Source: JAEELC01 sp963605425
GTDB taxonomy: Bacteria > Bacillota_I > Bacilli_A > Acholeplasmatales > Anaeroplasmataceae
Direction of reading: 5' to 3'
Length of the DNA stretch: 25,202 nt
NCBI GenBank assembly: GCA_963605425.1
Contig: CAVCUQ010000020.1
Coordinates: 1 to 25,202, forward strand
Below, one piece after another: positions 14,643-22,155 of this stretch (its first letter is position 1; every line of letters begins with the position of its first letter). The notes below the pieces were generated by a model. It was given only the letters and a program-made list of their open reading frames with translations, did not search any database and was not told the origin of the DNA. The position numbers were made by a program, and so were the translations under genes.

Positions 14643-16513
14643 TACTCTGCCTCAGCCATTTCTTCGATATTTTCAGAAATCTTTCTGCCTTTTTCTCTTA
14701 TTTCTCTAATCTTTTGAGGTTGCTCACTATCTTCAACCTTCATCAAATGAATTTCAAAGAAGTCAACCTTAAGACCAACCTTTTGTCCAACTTCAACATT
14801 TTGATAATCTTCAACAATAAGTGTCTTACCTTCAACATCAACCCAAAGTTCAAAGTGAATACCTGTAAAGATAGACTTAATTACTGTACCAGTTAAAATT
14901 GCAGAATCAGGATTATCTATTTCAAGGTCAAAGTCTTCTGGTCTAATAACTGCATCTACAACTTCTCCAGGAATAAATGTAGTTAAATATGTATCAAATA
15001 CATTTTCAAAGAAAGAAACTTGTTGGTTTCCAATATATTTACCTTCAATGATATTACAATCATCATAGTTTGCAAGAAGTTTAGACTTAGATTCAGTGAT
15101 AGCCTCGCAGTAAATATTACCAGGTTCAACAGTAAATCCTAAAGTATCACCTACATTATATTTTTCTTCAGATTTAACAAGAATATGAGTCTTAGCCTCA
15201 TTATCTACTTCAATATCTAAATCATAAATATTCTTAGAGAATTTAACTTTTGTAACTTTACCAATGAATTTAGCATTGTCTTCAGTACAAATATCAAAAT
15301 CATCATAAGCTACCATTACATAAATCTTATCTCCTGGCATAAAGTCATGAGCAGATACTTTAAATGTCTTACCTAAAGTTGTAAATCTTCTAGCTTCAGG
15401 ATATACACCACGTAAGATGTTAGCTTCTCCGATAAATGAAGCTACAAACTTATTAGCTGGAGTATTATAAATATCCTCAGGACGACCCATTTGTTGAATT
15501 TCTCCGCCATTCATTACAACAATAGTATCACTCATTACCATAGCTTCTTCTTGATCATGAGTAACAAAGATAAATGTGATACCTAGATTTTTTTGAATTT
15601 CTCTAAGTTCAAGTCTCATTTGTTTACGAAGTTTTAAATCAAGTGCTGATAGAGGTTCATCAAGTAATAAGATACGTGGTTTATTAACAATAGCTCTTGC
15701 AATTGCAATACGTTGCATTTGGCCACCAGAAAGACTTGAAATTGCTCTAGATTCATAACCTGATAAATTAACTAATTTTAAAGCAGATTCTACCTCTCTT
15801 TTAATAATGTCTTCTTTAAAAGAACGAGATTCAATCTTAGAAATCATCTTATAGTAAACATCATCTTTAGCAATATCAAAAAGTAATGATGAGCACACAT
15901 CCTTAAATTTATCTCCTCTTAAGTTTAGTGCTATATTAAGTTCATCAAGTTTCTTAATTAAAACTTTAGAAAATTCATCATAACTCTTCTTTGCTAAATC
16001 CTTCTTATTTTCATTAATAAAAGATTCTACTTTATAATAATTTGATAAACTCTTAAAGTAATCAACAACATATTTCTTAACATCTTTAGGTTTATTGATA
16101 TGAGATAATTTTCTAGATAAAGAATCAATTTCTTCTTCATCAAAACCATTATCTTGCATTAAATCAATTGTACCAATATCATAGATGTTTGAATAAACAT
16201 TGTTTCTAAGACCAAAGGCAATATTATCATAAATATTTAAATGAGGGAATAATGCATATCTTTGGAAAACTGTATTGATAGGTCTCTTATATGCTGGAAT
16301 AGATGCAATATCTTCACCATCTAGTAATAATTCTCCACCTTGCATATCCTCAAAACCACCAATAATTCTAAGTGTAGTAGTCTTACCACAACCAGATGGT
16401 CCTAAAAACGTAACAAATTCATTTTCATTAATTGAAAGATCAAAATCATTCAATATAACATTTTGTCCGTACTCTTTACGAATACCTCTTAACTCTAATA
16501 TCTTATGAGCCAT
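14642..16513 (-). CDS. potA: Polyamine ABC transporter ATPase PotA, enlarged form
   Basis: ATP-hydrolysing subunit of the polyamine importer. Motifs are intact: Walker A GPSGCGKTT (38-46), Q-loop VFQRYALFPHL (82-92), signature LSGGQMQR (261-268), Walker B ILLLDEP (281-287), and H-loop His319. It has 623 residues against about 370 for ordinary PotA. The excess has two sources. About 125 extra, charged, mostly helical residues lie between FGLR (100-103) and the signature (about 104-240). The C-terminus appears to carry two TOBE-like modules (about 365-475 and 485-593), the second holding the typical VIRPED motif (522-527). From memory, mycoplasma PotA proteins are also long in this region. AAGGAG precedes the ATG. 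First gene of the pot operon. Confidence 0.94.
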   Translation of the reverse strand: MAHKILELRGIRKEYGQNVILNDFDLSINENEFVTFLGPSGCGKTTTLRIIGGFEDMQGGELLLDGEDIASIPAYKRPINTVFQRYALFPHLNIYDNIAFGLRNNVYSNIYDIGTIDLMQDNGFDEEEIDSLSRKLSHINKPKDVKKYVVDYFKSLSNYYKVESFINENKKDLAKKSYDEFSKVLIKKLDELNIALNLRGDKFKDVCSSLLFDIAKDDVYYKMISKIESRSFKEDIIKREVESALKLVNLSGYESRAISSLSGGQMQRIAIARAIVNKPRILLLDEPLSALDLKLRKQMRLELREIQKNLGITFIFVTHDQEEAMVMSDTIVVMNGGEIQQMGRPEDIYNTPANKFVASFIGEANILRGVYPEARRFTTLGKTFKVSAHDFMPGDKIYVMVAYDDFDICTEDNAKFIGKVTKVKFSKNIYDLDIEVDNEAKTHILVKSEEKYNVGDTLGFTVEPGNIYCEAITESKSKLLANYDDCNIIEGKYIGNQQVSFFENVFDTYLTTFIPGEVVDAVIRPEDFDLEIDNPDSAILTGTVIKSIFTGIHFELWVDVEGKTLIVEDYQNVEVGQKVGLKVDFFEIHLMKVEDSEQPQKIREIREKGRKISENIEEMAEAE

Positions 16514-16553
16514 ATTTCTCTCCTTAATAAAATATAAAATATTCGTTTTTAAT

Positions 16554-16582
16554 AATATCTAATTTTTATTTAGTACTGACAA
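16554..16582 (-). promoter_or_regulatory. Possible potA promoter
   Basis: On the minus strand TTGTCA (16577-16582) is followed after 17 bases by GATATT (16554-16559). Both boxes deviate from consensus, so this is tentative. The rest of the 16514-16693 gap is AT-rich with nothing else recognisable. Confidence 0.35.
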
Positions 16583-16693
16583 AAGCTTTATTTATTTCTT
16601 AGATATTCTATATAACTGCTAGTATTATATTACTTAACAATTTGAATGTAAATAGAGTAATTTACTTTTTATTTTTTTATTTTTTTGAGTATG

Positions 16694-16723
16694 AAAAAAA
16701 TCCCTTAGGTAAAGGATTTTTTT
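16694..16723 (-). terminator. Terminator of the plsC-to-GH95 operon
   Basis: Minus-strand hairpin with an AAAAAAATCC / GGATTTTTTT outer stem, one mismatch and a short inner stem, ending in seven T. It lies 22 bases after the stop of the GH95-like gene. The plus strand also ends in a T-run, so it could work both ways. Confidence 0.8.
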
Positions 16724-16745
16724 ATATTTTATCATTGCAATTTTA

Positions 16746-18872
16746 TTACTTTTTTATATTAAATAATACATTTAAATCAATTTTATTTTTACCCTCTTTT
16801 ATCTTTACAAAATACTGCCTAGATTTATAGTTAATCTCTATATCTTTACTCTTTTTAGAGTCAACATAAAGCAAGAATGAATTTTTATTTTTGTATAGAT
16901 CTATACTCATATCATGATAAATAGGAAAGCCTTTTAAGGTATAAGTTGTTATATTATCTATTAAAGATGGCAATAGTGTTATCTTATCAAGGGTATCAAT
17001 AATAAACATATCTCTTATACTTTTAGATAGTGTCATAATTGCATCTAAAGAAATTTCATTTTTTGTTAAATATGATTGTGTTGAATGTTTATTATTAAAA
17101 TCAAGTAATAAATTATATGCTTCAGTTTTGTTTCCAAGTCTTGTATATAAACTTAGAGCATAAGCGTCTCTAAGCGGAGTACTAGATTCAACTTCTAAAG
17201 CTGATTTAATTGCATTAATACTAGCTGATTTAAATACTTTAGCTTCCATTATGTGTCTACTTGCTAGAAGAGAAAGTTCAGTAAGCAGAGATTTAGAGGA
17301 ATCCGTAACCTCGAAATTACCATGATAAGGTACAATTTTATCATTTTGAATTTGAATATAATATAAATTAAATAAAATATCTAAATATTGATTATTATCT
17401 TCTTCACTATAGCCTAAGGCTCTTCTTACAATAATATAATTGAAAAAGAATTCATAAATAACAATATCATCATAACAAGTACCATTTGAAACACTAAGTG
17501 AAATGTCTTTACCATCTTCTTTCACATTATATTTTGTTCTTGGATTAACAGAAGGAACAACAACATATTTGCCTTGTTTATCTTTTTTAAGTATGTTTAG
17601 TAAAAAATTTGCACAGGATGATAATACTTTAAAGTTCTTCTTTAAAAATTTTAGGTCTAAGGTATAGAAATAATATTTATAAATTAAATTAGCAAGCCTA
17701 ACCTCACCTAGTGGCCAAATTGCATCTTCTGCCTCATAACCTAAAGGTGAAGTATCAAACTTCATATTAGTATTACTATGAGCACAAGATGATGAGGAGT
17801 GGTATAGTTTCAAAGCAGTTATCTTACCTTTTTTATATAATTTATAAGTAAATTTTAAAGCTGTTTTAATAGTTTCATCTAAATTAGCTTCAAGTGCAAA
17901 TGAATACATTAAATTAAAGTTATAATCAATTTTATAAGGTATAGTAAGTGATTTGACTTCTTTAGACCAAAGTGAAATATCAGTCATTGGCATAGTGCCT
18001 AAAGATGAAGCAATAAGCAAATATCTAGACATATGATAATAATTATTTACAAGGTCAAAATCTGTTGTAAAACTTTGTTTTGAATACAATTTCTTATAAC
18101 TTGTAACTGCTTCTTTAAAAAATGTATTAAAGCGAAGACTAGTAATATCATTTCTATATAAATTATTTAAATATGATTTAGGGAATTTAGTAATATTTGT
18201 TGTAATTGAAGAGTAGAAAATAATTATATTCATACCAGATAAAATAAATTTATTATCTTTAACTGTCATATTTCCACTTCTGACAACAATATTAGAATAT
18301 AAAGAAACATTATCGCTTTTTATATGCATTATTTGTCTATCATTATCTGTCTTTAAACTTCTTAAATCTCCTAATGAGTTTAATGTACAAGTTATACTGA
18401 TAGGCTCGCTAGATTTTATATTGATTCCAATTAAATCTTTAGAAATAGAAGCTATATATCTTCTTTCAATATGAATGTTATTAGTATCATAACTTACCTT
18501 AACAAATCCTTCTGATAAATTAAGTACTCTCTCATAATTTGTTACATTTGTATGATTATATTCTATTTCTAGCATTCCAGCTGATACGTAATATGAATCA
18601 TCTACTTTTTTAGGAAGTAAATTATTCTCTTCCCTTGAAGCCTCTTCAAATTTATCATCAAGTAACAAGGAAGAAATGTTTTCTCTTGTTTTATAATAAT
18701 TTTGAAAATAATTTCTTCTCTTTTTTGTTATATAAAAGCTAGAATCATTTAAATATAGTATCTCTTTATCAGTTTCACCTGTAACCATTAAACCTAGATG
18801 AGAGTTTCCAATAGGAAATCCATCTAAATAATTTTCGGCTTTAGTATTCAATTTTATTAGATCAATTCCCAT
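16746..18872 (-). CDS. GH95-like (alpha/alpha)6-barrel glycoside hydrolase, divergent
   Basis: A 708-residue protein without signal peptide, so intracellular. The N-terminal region matches the GH95 alpha-L-fucosidase pattern: FPIGNSHLGLMVTGETDKEILYLND (19-43). The barrel part has NFNLMYSFALEANLDE (318-333), corresponding to the catalytic Asn pair of GH95 (Asn318, Asn320), then AHSNTN (364-369), and WPLGEVRLANLIYKYYFYTLDLKFL (386-410). In GH95 the general acid lies in a PSxSPEN motif; here that spot reads PSVNPRT (440-446), with Arg445 in place of Glu. The second catalytic Asp may be Asp610. The enzyme may be inactive, altered in mechanism, or act on another sugar. Last gene of a five-gene operon. 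Confidence 0.7.
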   Translation of the reverse strand: MGIDLIKLNTKAENYLDGFPIGNSHLGLMVTGETDKEILYLNDSSFYITKKRRNYFQNYYKTRENISSLLLDDKFEEASREENNLLPKKVDDSYYVSAGMLEIEYNHTNVTNYERVLNLSEGFVKVSYDTNNIHIERRYIASISKDLIGINIKSSEPISITCTLNSLGDLRSLKTDNDRQIMHIKSDNVSLYSNIVVRSGNMTVKDNKFILSGMNIIIFYSSITTNITKFPKSYLNNLYRNDITSLRFNTFFKEAVTSYKKLYSKQSFTTDFDLVNNYYHMSRYLLIASSLGTMPMTDISLWSKEVKSLTIPYKIDYNFNLMYSFALEANLDETIKTALKFTYKLYKKGKITALKLYHSSSSCAHSNTNMKFDTSPLGYEAEDAIWPLGEVRLANLIYKYYFYTLDLKFLKKNFKVLSSCANFLLNILKKDKQGKYVVVPSVNPRTKYNVKEDGKDISLSVSNGTCYDDIVIYEFFFNYIIVRRALGYSEEDNNQYLDILFNLYYIQIQNDKIVPYHGNFEVTDSSKSLLTELSLLASRHIMEAKVFKSASINAIKSALEVESSTPLRDAYALSLYTRLGNKTEAYNLLLDFNNKHSTQSYLTKNEISLDAIMTLSKSIRDMFIIDTLDKITLLPSLIDNITTYTLKGFPIYHDMSIDLYKNKNSFLLYVDSKKSKDIEINYKSRQYFVKIKEGKNKIDLNVLFNIKK

Positions 18873-18889
18873 TTTAAATCACATCCTTA

Positions 18890-19666
18890 TTATGAAATAA
18901 ATTTTTTAATATAATTACTTGTAATATTATATTGTGTATATTTATCTATTAAAGCTTCCCCGTCCCCTTTTTGTTTTCCGTAGGATGCAAACTGAGCATG
19001 GTTACCGCCTTCAATTACATATTCGGTTAAATTTGATAAATTATGTTTATTTTTATTATAAGCATCTATAGATAAAACTTTATCACATGAACCGTATATA
19101 GATAATACCTTAACATTTTCTATATTAGTTAAATCATTAGTTGAATAACTTGCAAGTAATATTAAACCTGAAAGAGCTGAACTATTCTTTGCGTAATACA
19201 TACTAGCAGCTACTCCTCCTAATGAGTGACCAGCTATATACCAATTTAAATTAGTATATTTAGGGTTATTTATAACATTAGTTGCACTATTTACTGAAAA
19301 GAATGCTAAACTATAACTCATCGTTGAAATACATGACACATAGCCTTCTTTAGATAATTCATACATTATAGGTAAATATGCATATGGATCAACATAAGCC
19401 CCAGGATAGAATACTATAGCGCTATCCTTAAGAGGAATATTTAATGCTGGTTCTACCCAAATATTTTCATTATTATCTTTAGTAATCAAAGTATAATCAT
19501 AATTATTTGAATTAGTTTCCAAATAGTCTTTACTTGATACATGTTGAGTATATGTATCTATATCAATAGCTTTATAAGTATTAGTATCAGCTAAATACAT
19601 AATCATAAATACAAATACATCAACTATTAAAAGTAAAACAATACTTATCTTTCTAAATACTTTCAT
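18890..19666 (-). CDS. Membrane-anchored alpha/beta hydrolase
   Basis: A 258-residue hydrolase with one N-terminal membrane helix (about 7-25) and the catalytic domain probably outside the cell. The fold is of the Abhydrolase_5 type: FYPGAYVDPYAYLPIMYEL (86-104), nucleophile elbow GHSLGG (Ser148), acidic residue in YGSCD (Asp195), and His223 in EGGNHAQFASYG. All three catalytic residues are present, so it should be active, with unknown substrate (ester or amide). AAGGG precedes the ATG. It lies 17 bases upstream of the GH95-like gene and 9 bases after the preceding gene, clearly one operon. Confidence 0.82.
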   Translation of the reverse strand: MKVFRKISIVLLLIVDVFVFMIMYLADTNTYKAIDIDTYTQHVSSKDYLETNSNNYDYTLITKDNNENIWVEPALNIPLKDSAIVFYPGAYVDPYAYLPIMYELSKEGYVSCISTMSYSLAFFSVNSATNVINNPKYTNLNWYIAGHSLGGVAASMYYAKNSSALSGLILLASYSTNDLTNIENVKVLSIYGSCDKVLSIDAYNKNKHNLSNLTEYVIEGGNHAQFASYGKQKGDGEALIDKYTQYNITSNYIKKFIS

Positions 19667-19675
19667 TTTTATCCC

Positions 19676-20128
19676 TTATTTTAAATACTTCTTAGCTAAT
19701 TGAAAACCTTTATCAGCTGAAACTTTAAAATATATATTTGCTTCTTCTAAACCTTTATTTAGATAATAATAACCGACAATAAATTCATATTCTCCTTGGT
19801 CCTCATCAAAGATACCATCAAAATTATTTTTAACTAAATCAATATTAGAATCATTGATATCCATTAATTTAGTATCTAAATAACAAATTTCTTCTACAGT
19901 TTCATTTAAAGTTGAAGCCTTAAGTTTAAAATTTATCACATCATCATTAGATAAGATATCAAAGATAGCTAGTTTATTGTCTATAGTTTTAATTTCTTTA
20001 ATACTATTTAAAGGGTGTTCATATTCTTTAACATCGTAAACCTTATTAGAATCATATAAAAAATAAGCTATAGATTTCCTTCTTATTCCAAGGCATGTAG
20101 ATACTGCCTTAAATCTTACAATTTCCAT
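19676..20128 (-). CDS. Small unknown protein with Sel1-like C-terminus
   Basis: I do not recognise this 150-residue soluble protein. The N-terminal two thirds are mixed alpha/beta and rich in Asp and Asn. The C-terminal segment (about 114-150: YEFIVGYYYLNKGLEEANIYFKVSADKGFQLAKKYL, quoted here only in outline) resembles a single Sel1/TPR-like repeat, with the small-residue pattern Ala-Asp-Lys-Gly and Ala-Lys-Lys. The homology is weak. AGGTG precedes the ATG. The gene sits in the plsC-to-GH95 operon with gaps of only 9 bases on either side. Confidence 0.6.
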   Translation of the reverse strand: MEIVRFKAVSTCLGIRRKSIAYFLYDSNKVYDVKEYEHPLNSIKEIKTIDNKLAIFDILSNDDVINFKLKASTLNETVEEICYLDTKLMDINDSNIDLVKNNFDGIFDEDQGEYEFIVGYYYLNKGLEEANIYFKVSADKGFQLAKKYLK

Positions 20129-20137
20129 TTATTTCAC

Positions 20138-21250
20138 CTATTTTAAATTAAGTAATTTAATTATTTCTTCGCTTGCTTTATCATAATCACCTTCATTTAC
20201 AACATAGTAGTCACAAATGTCTTGGTTTTCTTTTTCACAATCGATAGAAATTATTCTATTAACCTTATCTTCATTACTAGTTTTCTTATTTAAGATAGTA
20301 TCAATTAAAACTTTACGATCACGTTTAATATAAACAGTAATTGCATTCTTATAATTAGTCTTAATACTCATTGCACCACAAATATCCATAGTGCATAGTA
20401 CATTCTTACCACTATTTAAGATTTTATCAATATCACCTTTTTGGCTACCAAAGGCATGACCTGCGTACATTGTTGATTCAATAAAATCTCCTCTTTGGTC
20501 TTTTTCATTAAATTCTGTTACAGAAATATATGAATACCAATCATTTACTTTATTAGCTGAAGGGTCTAGAGTAGTATAAGATACAAGTTTTTCAAAGGTT
20601 TTAAGTTTCTTAGACAAACAAGCAGCTATCTTAGTTTTACCTGAACCAGATGGACCTACCAAAATTAAGATCCCGCTTTGTTTGAAACGAGGATGATATA
20701 ATGAATAAGAATTTGCAATTACTTCTACTAATTTTAAAAATTCATCATAATTCTTAACCGCTAGCATTCCGGTAGCACTTTGATTCCATGGTCTACGCAT
20801 TAATACAGGGTATGCAGCATTCGACTTAAATACATTATGCATACCATCATCAAATAAGATATCAGTTGAAATTTTATCTTTTCTTGAACCCATATAAATA
20901 TTTGAAGGTGGAATTTCAGGGAATTCTTCCATTAATCTTTTAGCTCTTATTCCCATATACTCAGGTGGTATGGATGTTGATATAAACACTTCACATATTT
21001 GAGATAATTTTTTAACAAATTCTTTAGCTCCTTCTATAACTGGTTGTGTTTCATAGAATTTAGCCTCATTAAAATATTCAAATATAACATCAGCTCTGGT
21101 ATTCAATTTTCCCCATCTATCAATTTCATAGATTGAAAGAGGTGGATCAAATTGGTATTTTTCTTGGGCAAGTTTAACTGCATAAGGAATACATTCCATA
21201 AGCAAGTCATCTACATCTAGTGCACATGATAGTCTAAATTTTTGACTCAT
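20138..21250 (-). CDS. Fused HAD-type 5'-nucleotidase and guanylate-kinase-like protein
   Basis: A 370-residue protein with two domains. Residues 1-180 form a HAD-type nucleotidase: motif I ALDVDDLL (Asp12, Asp14), motif II ISTS (90-93), Lys124/126, and motif IV ILFDDG (Asp134, Asp135), resembling 5'(3')-deoxyribonucleotidases. Residues 190-370 resemble guanylate kinase: P-loop GPSGSGK (199-205), the YTTLDPS segment (225-231), DFIESTMYAGHAFG (255-268), and TMDICGAMSIK (287-297). In guanylate kinase the TTR-PR arginines hold the GMP phosphate; here both are replaced (TTL, DPS), so the acceptor may not be GMP. A protein that both phosphorylates and dephosphorylates nucleotides could balance a pool. 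GAGGAG precedes the ATG. Stop is TAG. Confidence 0.8.
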   Translation of the reverse strand: MSQKFRLSCALDVDDLLMECIPYAVKLAQEKYQFDPPLSIYEIDRWGKLNTRADVIFEYFNEAKFYETQPVIEGAKEFVKKLSQICEVFISTSIPPEYMGIRAKRLMEEFPEIPPSNIYMGSRKDKISTDILFDDGMHNVFKSNAAYPVLMRRPWNQSATGMLAVKNYDEFLKLVEVIANSYSLYHPRFKQSGILILVGPSGSGKTKIAACLSKKLKTFEKLVSYTTLDPSANKVNDWYSYISVTEFNEKDQRGDFIESTMYAGHAFGSQKGDIDKILNSGKNVLCTMDICGAMSIKTNYKNAITVYIKRDRKVLIDTILNKKTSNEDKVNRIISIDCEKENQDICDYYVVNEGDYDKASEEIIKLLNLK

Positions 21251-21263
21251 ATTTTCATCTCCT

Positions 21264-22061
21264 CTATTTTTCTAAATCATTTAATATTAAATTATATGCT
21301 TTATCTTTTAAATCATTAGTTGTTGTATAGTCTTTAGGATCTAATACATCAATAATATTTACATAAACCATTTGTCTTTTAAGACTTGGATGACATTTAA
21401 TATCTTTTGTTCCTTTTAAAGAACATACTACTGTAACTTTTTCAGCCTTTAGAGCTGGTTTAAAGCTTCCAGCATGCATATCAAGTAAAGTGTTTTCGGT
21501 TTTGTTTCTTGTTCCTTCAGGGAAGATACAAACATTTGCTTTATTTTCTTTTAAAATATCAGCTGCTTTTCCAAGAGATCTAATAGCTTCTCTATTATTT
21601 TCTCTATCAAGACTAATATAACCGCTAGCTCTAATTAGATTACCTACGAATGGAAACTTAAAGGTTTCTTTTTTAGATACACAAATAAAATCAGTTGGGC
21701 AAATATTCATCATGATGATAGGATCAAAGTTAGATCTATGGTTAGCTACAATTAAATATTTTCCTTCTGGTAATTTACCATTAACTTTAATTTTAACATG
21801 AAGTAAGTGAAGTAAGATAATATTAGTTTGTTTTAAAAGGTGACAAAAATATTTATTATATTCACCTTTTTTATTTATAAACTTACTAGTTAAAGCTACA
21901 TATATTAAATATATTAATATATCAAGTAATTGAAATAGTGGTATAAATACGATTATTAAAAAATATAAATAATAATTATTAGTATTAGTTACTATTTGAA
22001 TAGAACAAAGAAAAGAAAATAGTAAACTGAATAATAAGCATAAAATTTCTACAAAGCACAT
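21264..22061 (-). CDS. plsC: 1-acyl-sn-glycerol-3-phosphate acyltransferase-like protein
   Basis: PlsC-type membrane acyltransferase for phosphatidic acid synthesis. The 265-residue protein has two N-terminal membrane segments (about 4-20 and 30-58), the catalytic HX4D motif NHRSNFD (His108, Asp113), the glycerophosphate-binding FPEGTR (180-185), and a middle motif ISLDRENNREAI (149-160). AGGAG lies about 6 bases before the ATG. First gene of an operon whose other members include a nucleotidase/kinase fusion and hydrolases, so its link to them is unexplained. A TATAAT-like box precedes it on the minus strand but its -35 region falls in the upstream terminator tail. Stop is TAG. Confidence 0.88.
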   Translation of the reverse strand: MCFVEILCLLFSLLFSFLCSIQIVTNTNNYYLYFLIIVFIPLFQLLDILIYLIYVALTSKFINKKGEYNKYFCHLLKQTNIILLHLLHVKIKVNGKLPEGKYLIVANHRSNFDPIIMMNICPTDFICVSKKETFKFPFVGNLIRASGYISLDRENNREAIRSLGKAADILKENKANVCIFPEGTRNKTENTLLDMHAGSFKPALKAEKVTVVCSLKGTKDIKCHPSLKRQMVYVNIIDVLDPKDYTTTNDLKDKAYNLILNDLEK

Positions 22062-22111
22062 AATTAACTCCTAATTAAAAAGTTCTATTTAATATTATAT
22101 ATAAATTTATA

Positions 22112-22144
22112 GAAAAAAGATATTACACGAAGGCAATATCTTTT
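22112..22144 (-). terminator. Terminator of the P-type ATPase gene
   Basis: Minus-strand hairpin with a perfect 10-bp stem (AAAAGATATT / AATATCTTTT), 10-base loop and T-run. It separates the ATPase from the plsC operon. Confidence 0.85.
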
Positions 22145-22155
22145 AATTTTTATAC

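Noticed and set aside
16642..16830. Plus-strand 62-residue hydrophobic open frame
   Set aside because: It crosses the terminator and the end of the GH95-like gene; its Phe/Tyr-rich sequence comes from AT-rich DNA.
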